A stretch of DNA of 8,450 nucleotides from DATBMY01 sp036554605 (lineage in GTDB: Bacteria > Acidobacteriota > Blastocatellia > UBA7656), in assembly GCA_036554605.1 (NCBI GenBank), contig DATBMY010000397.1:1-8450 (forward strand), in the 5' to 3' direction. A program made the position numbers and the translations under genes. The notes beneath the pieces were generated by a model. That model was not told where the DNA came from and made no database searches. It was given only the letters and a program-made list of their open reading frames with translations. Shown here piece by piece: positions 1 to 4,775 of this stretch. The number at the start of each line of letters is the position of its first letter. Position 1 is the stretch's first letter.

Positions 1-124
1 GAAAAGCGGGTTGTCAACAAACGCGCCTTTGGCCGGCGGGCGGCTCAGGGCAGGCTCCCGTAGCCAGTCTCAAGGCGGATGGGTTGCGATGCTTCATCAA
101 TCTTCTCCGGCCGCAAAAGGTTTC

Positions 125-152
125 GCCGCTATTTTTTCTACGCAATAGTGGC
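125..152 (+). promoter_or_regulatory. Stem-loop in the leader of the small-peptide genes
   Basis: The arms GCCGCTATT (125-133) and AATAGTGGC (144-152) can form nine pairs, one of them G-U, around a T-rich loop. A second pairing is possible between CGGCCGC (108-114) and GCGGCCG (151-157). It uses bases 151-152 of the first stem, so the two folds exclude each other. The element ends about 40 bases before the Shine-Dalgarno of the first peptide gene. No T-run follows it, so it does not look like a simple terminator. I see no clear sigma-70 promoter in 1-206 and no convincing gene there. A switchable leader is inference; the pairings are visible in the sequence. Confidence 0.35.
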
Positions 153-206
153 GGCCGAGGTTCGTTCTTTGCGCGAGGCGGAATAATCCGTCGCAGGAGA
201 GACGCT

Positions 207-272
207 ATGAAAGTGAAAACAAGTCTCAAGGCCGGAGCAGGGGCGCGCATGGACGACAACGGCGCGCCCTGA
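207..272 (+). CDS. 21-residue peptide, first of a tandem paralogous pair
   Basis: This is a very short gene with a clear ribosome binding site: AGGAG at 195-199, seven bases before the ATG. The peptide opens M-K-V-K-T-S-L-K-A-G, continues with a small, polar, Gly/Asp-rich stretch, and ends N-G-A-P at TGA. The next gene, 14 bases downstream, encodes a peptide of identical length. The two match at 10 of 21 positions (M1, V3, T5, K8, A9, G10, G12, D16, G19, P21), and positions 2, 4 and 7 are conservative. Several identical residues use different codons (V3, K8, A9, G10, G12), which argues for selection on protein sequence. There is no signal peptide, Cys or membrane segment. The N-terminal half is basic and the C-terminal half holds the acidic residues. 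A precursor (RiPP-like) or signalling peptide is possible; no enzyme is adjacent. An in-frame upstream ATG at 84 exists, but the SD and the paralogy favour 207. Confidence 0.62.
   Translation: MKVKTSLKAGAGARMDDNGAP
241..269 (+). promoter_or_regulatory. GC-only hairpin inside the first peptide gene
   Basis: GGGCGCGC (241-248) and GCGCGCCC (262-269) are perfect eight-base inverted arms around a 13-base loop. The stem covers the last third of the first peptide's coding sequence and ends just before its stop codon. The Shine-Dalgarno of the second peptide (GGAGGT, 276-281) begins seven bases later. Such a stem in mRNA could couple translation of the second gene to ribosome passage through the first, or set a processing point. 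The second peptide gene has no stem of comparable strength, so peptide sequence alone does not force it. The function is inferred. Confidence 0.4.
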
Positions 273-286
273 GATGGAGGTAAAGA

Positions 287-352
287 ATGAGAGTAAGAAC
301 AAAGATCAAAGCGGGTGAGGGAAACGGCTTCGACCCGCACGGCCGCCCCTGA
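287..352 (+). CDS. 21-residue peptide, second of a tandem paralogous pair
   Basis: This copy has an excellent Shine-Dalgarno, GGAGGT at 276-281, five bases before the ATG. The peptide opens M-R-V-R-T-K-I-K-A-G, then E-G-N-G-F-D, and ends P-H-G-R-P at TGA. Compared with the upstream copy, Lys is swapped for Arg at positions 2 and 4, Leu for Ile at 7, and the K-A-G core, D16, G19 and P21 are kept. Length is conserved exactly at 21 residues. Position 15 is Phe here and Met in the first copy; positions 11, 13, 14, 17, 18 and 20 also vary. That resembles a conserved leader with a variable core, but this is inference from two sequences. I recall other short bacterial peptides opening with a V-K-T-x-[ILV]-K-A-G-like motif but cannot verify a named family. 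A terminator-like hairpin follows at 366-407. Confidence 0.62.
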   Translation: MRVRTKIKAGEGNGFDPHGRP

Positions 353-365
353 CCGGGTGCCGAAT

Positions 366-407
366 CAAAAGCCGGGCTCGTCTATCAAAACGCGCCCGGC
401 CTTTGAT
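366..407 (-). terminator. Terminator-like hairpin between convergent units
   Basis: GCCGGGC (371-377) and GCCCGGC (394-400) form a perfect seven-base stem. After one mismatch it can extend inward by CG (379-380) with CG (391-392). The flanks ATCAAAA (left) and TTTGAT (right) are also largely complementary. Read on the - strand, the stem is followed directly by TTTTGAT, which suits an intrinsic terminator for the operon ending at 423. Read on the + strand it is followed by CTTTGAT, a weaker tail, but it may also stop transcription leaving the peptide genes. A shared bidirectional terminator is the likely reading. Confidence 0.55.
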
Positions 408-422
408 CATAAGCGATGGCGA

Positions 423-1079
423 TCATTCGACTATGATCGTAGCTTCGAATAACTTGCCGGGCGCGTCGCAGGGAGGCGACTCAAAATGGCAGAGCAATTC
501 GCCTTTGGCGCTGAGCACAAGCCGTCCCGTCCCGGCGGCCACAAACAGCCCTTGCGTCCCTATCATTGGATGCAGGGTCGGCACTGCCCTTATAATCCCG
601 TTGTCATGATCGAGGTCCAGAGCCCAGGCGAGGTTGCTGTCGATTGCTAACAGGAACATCTCACCGGGTTTGAAGCGAAGTATCTCTCCATTGTTGGCAA
701 AGGTGATTACAGGGCCGCTAAAGAATGGGAAATTGCGCGAGCGCGCCCCGCCGGGGTTTTCAACCTCAAGGCTGAAGACATCGGTCGGTTTGATCTTCTT
801 GCCGGCCTTTTTTGCTATGAGCATTGAGGAAGGATTCTCGGAGTCATTCTTCGTCTTCTGAATCTTCCCGTTGACGAATATGCGCGCGCCGGGCTCGAAG
901 TTCTCGCCGGTTATTATGAGCTTCTTGCCATTCACTCGGGCATTTAGAATCCGTGGCGCATTCTCGGCATCATCCTGAATGCCCGGCGCTGCCTTTATAG
1001 AAGCCACCGGCGTCGCCGCGCTTAACAGCAGTAGAAGAGCCGAAACCGAAACCACCAACCTGAGATTAGAGTTGCTCAT
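423..1079 (-). CDS. Exported protein with an IPT/TIG domain and a C-terminal Ig-like domain
   Basis: The product is 218 residues and probably exported. Residues 1-30 form a signal peptide: Asn/Arg-containing start, V-V-S-V-S-A-L-L-L-L-L-S core, and a likely cut after the A-S-I-K-A stretch. Residues about 41-121 fit an IPT/TIG Ig-like fold, with P-R-I near the start, L-I-I-T-G-E-N-F, I-F-V-N-G and V-E-N-P-G-G-A-R-S. Residues about 125-218 form a second beta domain: R-F-K-P-G-E-M-F-L-L, T-Q-G-L-F-V-A-A-G-T-G, and paired cysteines C197 and C204 (a possible disulfide) before a final F-E-A-T-I-I-V. It resembles small Ig-like domains seen in exported proteins of other phyla. The start at 1079 is preferred over an in-frame ATG at 1259 because it begins the signal peptide and has a GGTGAG/AAGG region upstream. 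It lies 16 bases after the SPFH gene and ends the operon. An envelope-surface adhesive or structural role is likely; the ligand is unknown. Confidence 0.72.
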   Translation of the reverse strand: MSNSNLRLVVSVSALLLLLSAATPVASIKAAPGIQDDAENAPRILNARVNGKKLIITGENFEPGARIFVNGKIQKTKNDSENPSSMLIAKKAGKKIKPTDVFSLEVENPGGARSRNFPFFSGPVITFANNGEILRFKPGEMFLLAIDSNLAWALDLDHDNGIIRAVPTLHPMIGTQGLFVAAGTGRLVLSAKGELLCHFESPPCDAPGKLFEATIIVE

Positions 1080-1095
1080 ACTCTCACCGCCTTTC

Positions 1096-2217
1096 CTAAA
1101 CGGGAGTGCCGCAATTAGCGCAGAACTTTGACCCGGCCTGCACCGGCGTCTGGCAGTTCTTGCAGGGTTGCGGGACGAGAGACTGCCCGCAGTTATTACA
1201 GAATTTCGATCCTGCCTGCACTTCAGCGCGACAGCTCGGACATGAGGAGGTTGGGGCATTCGACGACGCCTGCTGCGCGCCGCAATTAGAGCAGAACTTC
1301 ACGCCGACCGCGTTTTGAGTGCCGCATTTTTGGCACGGCACCGTCTGCGCCTGAGCCGCGCCGCCGCCTTGCTGCTGCGCGCCCTGGCCGCTTGCGGCGT
1401 TGGCCATCATCTGTCCATAGCCGAACCCGAGGCCGAGGCCCATGCCCTGGCCGGCCGCGCCGCCCGGCTGCTTGGCCGCGTCCTGTATCGACTGCGCGGC
1501 CTTGAACTGCATGTAGGCGTTCATGTCGCCTATCGCACCCATACTAGCACGCTCGTCAATCATTTTCTGCACTTCTTCGGGCGGCGTGATGGCCGAGATG
1601 ATCAGCTCGACCAGCTCGAGCCCCTGGCGATTGAAATCATCCGCCACGCGCGCCTTGATGCCCACGGCCAGCTCGTCATAGTAAGCCGGCAGGTCGAAGA
1701 CCGTCTTGAGGTTTTCGCCCAGCAGGTCGTTGAGCCGGGAGACGACTATGTCGCGCAGGTAAGAGCCTATGGCTTCAGTAGAGAGAATGCCGCGCGTGCC
1801 CACTATGGAATTGACGAACAATTGCGGGTCGGCGACCCTCATCGCGTACTTGCCGAAGGCGCGCAAGCGCACCATGCGCAGCTCCGTATCGCGAAACGGT
1901 ATGGGCTCTTTCGTCCCCCACTTCAGGTCCTGGAAAGTATGGCGCGCGACGAACATAACGCTCGCCGTGAAAGGGGACTTGCCCCCGAAAGGAATCGAAA
2001 GCAAGCGCGTGAGCAGCGGCAGGTTCATAGTCGTCAGCGTGTGGCGACCCGGCCCGAACGTATCGAGCGCCTTGCCGTCGCGGAAGAAAACGGCCGATTG
2101 ATTCTCCTGCACCACGAGCTGCGCGCCCAGCTTTATATCGGCCGAGCCTACCTCGGGTATGCGGTGAACGACCTCAGTGCCTGTCTGGTCGAAATATTCT
2201 AGAACTTCGATTGCCAT
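1096..2217 (-). CDS. SPFH (stomatin/prohibitin-like) protein with three C-terminal zinc ribbons, COG4260/YdjI type
   Basis: The product is 373 residues. Residues about 25-235 match an SPFH domain of the type often annotated 'virion core protein': V-V-Q-E-N-Q-S-A-V-F-F-R-D-G-K near the start, F-G-P-G-R-H-T-L, and L-I-I-S-A-I-T-P-P-E-E-V-Q-K-M-I at its end. Residues about 250-290 are a Gly/Gln/Ala-rich linker. Three zinc ribbons follow, each CxxC-x10-CxxC: C295/298/309/312, C326/329/340/343 and C352/355/366/369. There is no signal peptide or obvious TM helix, so it is probably cytoplasmic and membrane-associated, forming oligomers as SPFH proteins do. In Bacillus subtilis the related YdjI sits in an envelope-stress operon with the PspA homologue YdjF. 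The start is supported by TAAGGAGA at 2225-2232, about eight bases upstream. It lies 30 bases after the DUF4097 gene. Its partner and cargo are unknown. Confidence 0.85.
   Translation of the reverse strand: MAIEVLEYFDQTGTEVVHRIPEVGSADIKLGAQLVVQENQSAVFFRDGKALDTFGPGRHTLTTMNLPLLTRLLSIPFGGKSPFTASVMFVARHTFQDLKWGTKEPIPFRDTELRMVRLRAFGKYAMRVADPQLFVNSIVGTRGILSTEAIGSYLRDIVVSRLNDLLGENLKTVFDLPAYYDELAVGIKARVADDFNRQGLELVELIISAITPPEEVQKMIDERASMGAIGDMNAYMQFKAAQSIQDAAKQPGGAAGQGMGLGLGFGYGQMMANAASGQGAQQQGGGAAQAQTVPCQKCGTQNAVGVKFCSNCGAQQASSNAPTSSCPSCRAEVQAGSKFCNNCGQSLVPQPCKNCQTPVQAGSKFCANCGTPV
1113..1310 (-). repeat. Three tandem copies of a zinc-ribbon coding unit
   Basis: On the + strand three related segments recur at about 1113-1143, 1191-1221 and 1281-1310. 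All contain a GCA(A/G)TTA....CAGAA(C/T)TT core. On the coding strand they encode K-F-C-(S/N/A)-N-C-G, the second half of each ribbon. The first and second copies (+ order) also share CCTGCAC. The divergence at third positions together with the conserved Cys spacing suggests an old internal duplication kept by selection, rather than a recent slippage repeat. Confidence 0.6.
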
Positions 2218-2247
2218 CGGGTTGTCTCCTTAAATTTATGCTCGCGC

Positions 2248-3312
2248 TTACCGCCTGACGGTTATGTTGCCGTTTGTCGTGCTGAGTATGAGATCGGAGC
2301 CGCCCGCGCCTATACGTCCGCTGGCCGTGGCGCTCCTTCTTTCTCGCCTCACCTGTATCCCGGGGAAGGCGTCGTCAACTCGAATCGAGCCGCTGTTGGT
2401 GCTCGCCTTCAAATTCGCGTTGATCTCGGACTGAAACTCTATATCGATGTTTCCGTTTGAAGTCGATATTTCGACGGGCCGGTCCTGTGCGATCGCGCCA
2501 ATCTCGCCTTTGACGTTTCCGTTTGTTGAGACGGCGCGGGCCACGCCCGAGACGTCCGAGAACAGAATGTTGCCGTTCAAGGTCTCCGCTTCGACCAGAC
2601 CGTCGAGGTCTGAAAGCCTGACGTTGCCGTTGACGGTGACGAGGCTGAGCGTGCCGACGCTGCGCGGAAGCTTGACCCTCAGCTCGATGCTTGTGCGGTT
2701 CTGTCCCTCGCGCGCCTCGAAAGTGAGATTGCCCGCGTTATTGACTACCTCTATGGGAATGGCGTCGACTGCTTCATTGGACGGGCCTCTTCTTATCACA
2801 CGAACTTCGGCCTGCGGCTGGTCCCAGGTCTCTACGGTGATGCTTCCGTTATATGTCTTGAGCGCGACGGCGGCGTTAAGCTGGTTTAGGGGAAATACCT
2901 GCGGCTGGTCGACTTTTTCGATCTTTGCCGTTTCCGTGACCGCTTCCCGCACGACGCCCGCTATGAAGCGGCCTCCGATGACGGCGCCTCCGATGACGAG
3001 CGCCGCGATGACAACTATGAGCAGTATCCACGGTGAGCGCGATTGCTTGGGAGGCGCGGGGGGCGTATGCGGGAACGGCTGCATGGGGATGGAGGGCTCA
3101 TAAAACTGGGGCGGCGTATAGACGGGGGTCGTCTCCGATCTGGGAGTCGGCGCGGTATTGGATGCGCCGCGCGGCTCATAGCTATCGGCCGACGGCGGCA
3201 TCATACGCGTGGGCAAGCTCTCTTGCAGGTCGTCGGAAGGCTGGCCGCACTCGCGGCAGAACTTCTGCCTGAAGAATAACTCCGCGCCGCATTTTCTACA
3301 TTGCTCTGCCAT
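2248..3312 (-). CDS. Zinc-ribbon, single-TM protein with an extracytoplasmic DUF4097 beta-repeat domain
   Basis: The product is 354 residues in four parts. Residues 1-25 are a zinc ribbon (C5, C8, C19, C22). Residues about 30-92 are a Pro-rich, low-complexity linker with several P-P and T-P pairs. Residues about 94-121 are one hydrophobic helix (P-W-I-L-L-I-V-V-I-A-A-L-V-I-G-G). Residues about 140-354 are a DUF4097-type domain with recurring turns: T-Y-N-G-S (153), T-V-N-G-N (226), T-L-N-G-N (244), S-T-N-G-N (262), T-S-N-G-N (284), T-N-S-G-S (305) and T-T-N-G-N (345). Such repeats are typical of a right-handed beta-solenoid. The arrangement implies a cytoplasmic zinc ribbon and an external sheet domain. 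Bacillus YdjG, encoded beside YdjI, also combines zinc ribbons with TM helices, so a shared membrane module with the next gene is plausible. Unlike its neighbours it lacks a clear Shine-Dalgarno; an inverted repeat sits there instead. Confidence 0.8.
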   Translation of the reverse strand: MAEQCRKCGAELFFRQKFCRECGQPSDDLQESLPTRMMPPSADSYEPRGASNTAPTPRSETTPVYTPPQFYEPSIPMQPFPHTPPAPPKQSRSPWILLIVVIAALVIGGAVIGGRFIAGVVREAVTETAKIEKVDQPQVFPLNQLNAAVALKTYNGSITVETWDQPQAEVRVIRRGPSNEAVDAIPIEVVNNAGNLTFEAREGQNRTSIELRVKLPRSVGTLSLVTVNGNVRLSDLDGLVEAETLNGNILFSDVSGVARAVSTNGNVKGEIGAIAQDRPVEISTSNGNIDIEFQSEINANLKASTNSGSIRVDDAFPGIQVRRERRSATASGRIGAGGSDLILSTTNGNITVRR

Positions 3313-3313
3313 C

Positions 3314-3339
3314 TTGAAATATCAAATCTGAGATTTCAA
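3314..3339 (-). promoter_or_regulatory. AT-rich inverted repeat in the gap before the DUF4097 gene
   Basis: TTGAAAT (3314-3320) and ATTTCAA (3333-3339) are perfect seven-base arms. A nested alternative, AAATC (3324-3328) with GATTT (3332-3336) around TGA, is also possible. The element fills the 28-base gap between the stop of the upstream gene and the ATG at 3312, where a Shine-Dalgarno would be expected. It could control translation or mRNA cutting within the operon. It could also be a relic of a dispersed AT-rich repeat. The arms are visible; the role is inference. Confidence 0.35.
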
Positions 3340-3340
3340 A

Positions 3341-3889
3341 TCAGTCCTGAAAAAGGGGTTTGCCGGGAGGGCCCTCCTGCCCGAACTTATTTATCGCGTC
3401 GTAGCGACGGTCGAACGCGCGGTCGGTTTCGTCGACGGCCGATGCCACCTCGGCGCTCGACATCTTCAACCCCTCGGCGCTGCCTGCCTTCCCTTTTAAC
3501 TCGTTAACCTTCGCCTCTATCTTATCAACGTGCTCGACGAGCGCGAGGTCAAATTGATATATCCGGTCCAGCTGCGCCTGTTCTATCTTTACCACGTCGA
3601 AGAACCCCGAATAACCGTAGCTTGCAAAGCGCACGCGGTTTTCGAGCCGGTCCAGCTTCTTTACGGCCAGATCGATCGGGCCTGCCTCAAAGAGCCTGCC
3701 GCTGTTTGTCAGCTCGCGCATGACGTCGGTGAGCGGCGCCTTAAACGAGCGCAGCCTGTCGGCCAGGTGCTCGCGGTGCAGCTTGTCTATGTCGCGCCGC
3801 CGCTCGCGGTCTATATAGCCGCTGTAACCTGGTATCTTGTCTCCGAGTCGCTCTAGCCAGTTACGCTGGTCGCCGGTGTTTGCGCTCAT
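3341..3889 (-). CDS. Soluble, charged, helical protein of unknown function in an SPFH operon
   Basis: The product is 182 residues with no signal peptide, TM segment or Cys. The N-terminal part holds L-G-D-K-I-P-G-Y-S-G-Y-I-D-R-E-R-R-R-D-I, followed by charged helices (K-L-H-R-E-H-L-A-D-R-L). A second aromatic G-Y-S-G-F-F segment lies near residue 92-97. Residues about 100-132 look like a long helix with possible coiled-coil character (I-E-Q-A-Q-L-D-R-I-Y). The C-terminal tail is Gly/Pro-rich. I recall similar P-G-Y-x-G-Y-x-x-x-E-x-R-R-x-x-D proteins as uncharacterised neighbours of COG4260 SPFH genes, but cannot confirm it here. It is shorter than a typical PspA and I see no PspA signature. 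The start is supported by GGAGG (3895-3899), five bases from the ATG. It lies 74 bases after the PilZ-like gene and 28 before the DUF4097 gene. A membrane or SPFH accessory role is inferred from position only. Confidence 0.68.
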   Translation of the reverse strand: MSANTGDQRNWLERLGDKIPGYSGYIDRERRRDIDKLHREHLADRLRSFKAPLTDVMRELTNSGRLFEAGPIDLAVKKLDRLENRVRFASYGYSGFFDVVKIEQAQLDRIYQFDLALVEHVDKIEAKVNELKGKAGSAEGLKMSSAEVASAVDETDRAFDRRYDAINKFGQEGPPGKPLFQD

Positions 3890-3963
3890 ATCTCCCTCCG
3901 GTGTAGTTCATTAAATTTACGCCCCGCCTCAGACGAAGTGAAGCGAATTATGCTGACAGCCGG

Positions 3964-4482
3964 TCAGGCCGGCGCGCTCTCGCTTGCGCTTTTTGCCGCC
4001 AGGCTCTTCAAATAATCATCATACGCCTGCCTGTCCGCCGCCGACATGTCTCTTATATAAACTCCGATGACCCAGATGAGGCCATCGCCTTCGGGCCTGT
4101 ACCACGCCGCGAACCCGGTGTAGCTTACGGTCGCCCGCGGCAGGTCTACTTCCACTTCGAGCTTGTTCTTAAAGGCTACCGTGTGGTCGCGTATTATGTG
4201 CAACCGTCCCGTTTCAATCGTGCCCGTCTGTATTCGCATTCCCTGTTCGCCCACGTCGAGCACAAGCCCTTCGATCACTCGCGAGCGACGGCCCTCGTCG
4301 CTCTGGTCAATTATCGTGAGGCGCATCGGCAAGGGGTCGGCTGGAGGAGGCACCCGGCGGCGGTCCTGCCCGGCCTTAAGATCGTCGGCGTTCTGGACCG
4401 AGCGTATCAACCGCGCGCCATCGATAGTGCAATAACCGTTCTCGTCGGGGTAGAGTCGGCGACAGCTGGGGCATTCTTTCAT
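3964..4482 (-). CDS. N-terminal zinc ribbon fused to a divergent PilZ domain
   Basis: The product is 172 residues. It opens M-K-E-C-P-S-C-R-R-L-Y-P-D-E-N-G-Y-C-T-I-D-G, a short zinc-ribbon-like module (C4, C7, C18) of a kind common in Acidobacteriota proteins. Only three Cys are present, so a non-Cys ligand or a degenerate site is likely. Residues about 50-165 fit a PilZ fold: L-D-V-G-E-Q-G-M-R-I (76-81 stands for DxSxxG, with Gly in place of Ser) and W-V-I-G-V-Y-I-R-D-M-S-A-A-D-R-Q-A-Y before a final helix. The canonical RxxxR is not clear; the R-R-R at 41-43 is followed by V-P-P-P. Binding of c-di-GMP is therefore doubtful. An in-frame ATG at 4521 is rejected: it overlaps the -10 box, and AGGAGT (4488-4493) lies five bases from 4482. 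This is the first gene of the operon and could be its regulatory or adaptor part. Confidence 0.75.
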   Translation of the reverse strand: MKECPSCRRLYPDENGYCTIDGARLIRSVQNADDLKAGQDRRRVPPPADPLPMRLTIIDQSDEGRRSRVIEGLVLDVGEQGMRIQTGTIETGRLHIIRDHTVAFKNKLEVEVDLPRATVSYTGFAAWYRPEGDGLIWVIGVYIRDMSAADRQAYDDYLKSLAAKSASESAPA

Positions 4483-4507
4483 AATCGACTCCTGAATAGG
4501 TGCGTAG

Positions 4508-4513
4508 ATTATA
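4508..4513 (-). promoter_or_regulatory. Putative -10 box of the five-gene operon
   Basis: The - strand reads TATAAT here, a perfect sigma-70 -10 hexamer. No good -35 sits 16-18 bases upstream (TGGCCC at 17), so the box may need an activator. Transcription would begin near 4501, giving a short leader of about 20 bases that contains AGGAGT (4488-4493) before the ATG at 4482. This placement rules out the longer reading frame from 4521. The 218-base stretch 4483-4700 otherwise holds only a GC hairpin (CGCGCG at 4587-4592 and 4601-4606) and no gene. Confidence 0.5.
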
Positions 4514-4700
4514 CAGCGCAAGCCAAATCCGGGCCAGCGCGCAATCTCAGAAATTCGATATGCCGGGCCGTTTTTTACACCCGCCTCGCGCGCTTGCCTT
4601 CGCGCGCCTCTGGAATCGAGATTGACAAATCCCGAGCTTATGGGCGAAATTATTGCTTGAGTTTTTAATCGGTTCGAGCAATTGATCTTTTAAATTCCAT

Positions 4701-4775
4701 GGCGGGCATAGCTTAGTCGGTTAGAGCGCCAGGTTGTGGCCCTGGAGGTCGAGGGTTCGATTCCCTCTGCTCGCC
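4701..4775 (+). tRNA. tRNA-His, anticodon GTG
   Basis: A full cloverleaf can be drawn. The acceptor stem is GCGGGCA (4702-4708) with TGCTCGC (4768-4774), one G-U pair. The D arm is GCTT/GAGC. The anticodon stem is CCAGG/CCTGG with loop TTGTGGC, and the anticodon GTG is at 4736-4738. The T arm is GAGGG-TTCGATT-CCCTC. A G at 4701 can serve as the extra G-1 opposite C73 (4775), the hallmark of tRNA-His. CCA is not encoded; CCTTCC-type sequence follows and CCA would be added after transcription. The promoter is unclear: TTGACA at 4622-4627 has no good -10, and TTAAAT at 4690-4695 is close to the mature end. No T-run terminator is seen downstream. Confidence 0.95.

Noticed and set aside
84..272. 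A 62-codon frame on the + strand that contains the first peptide
   Set aside because: The extra 41 codons have no ribosome site and no paralogue. The strong AGGAG and the 21-codon match to the second copy favour the start at 207.
14..340. A 108-codon frame on the - strand across the peptide genes
   Set aside because: It is Arg/Pro-rich with no recognised domain and lies antisense to two frames with good ribosome sites.
1080..1259. A 60-codon upstream extension of the exported Ig-like protein
   Set aside because: It overlaps the zinc-ribbon coding end of the SPFH gene and would hide the signal peptide that begins at 1079.
1315..2202. A 295-codon frame on the + strand inside the SPFH gene
   Set aside because: It is an Arg/Ala/His/Leu-rich antisense shadow of a GC-rich gene with a clear domain on the other strand.
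4587..4606. CGCGCG hairpin upstream of the five-gene operon, considered as a terminator
   Set aside because: No T-run follows on either strand, and CGCGCG is self-complementary, so chance pairing in GC-rich DNA is likely.
4701..4775. tRNA gene as an attachment site for a mobile element
   Set aside because: No integrase gene and no direct repeat of the tRNA 3' end are visible in the window.
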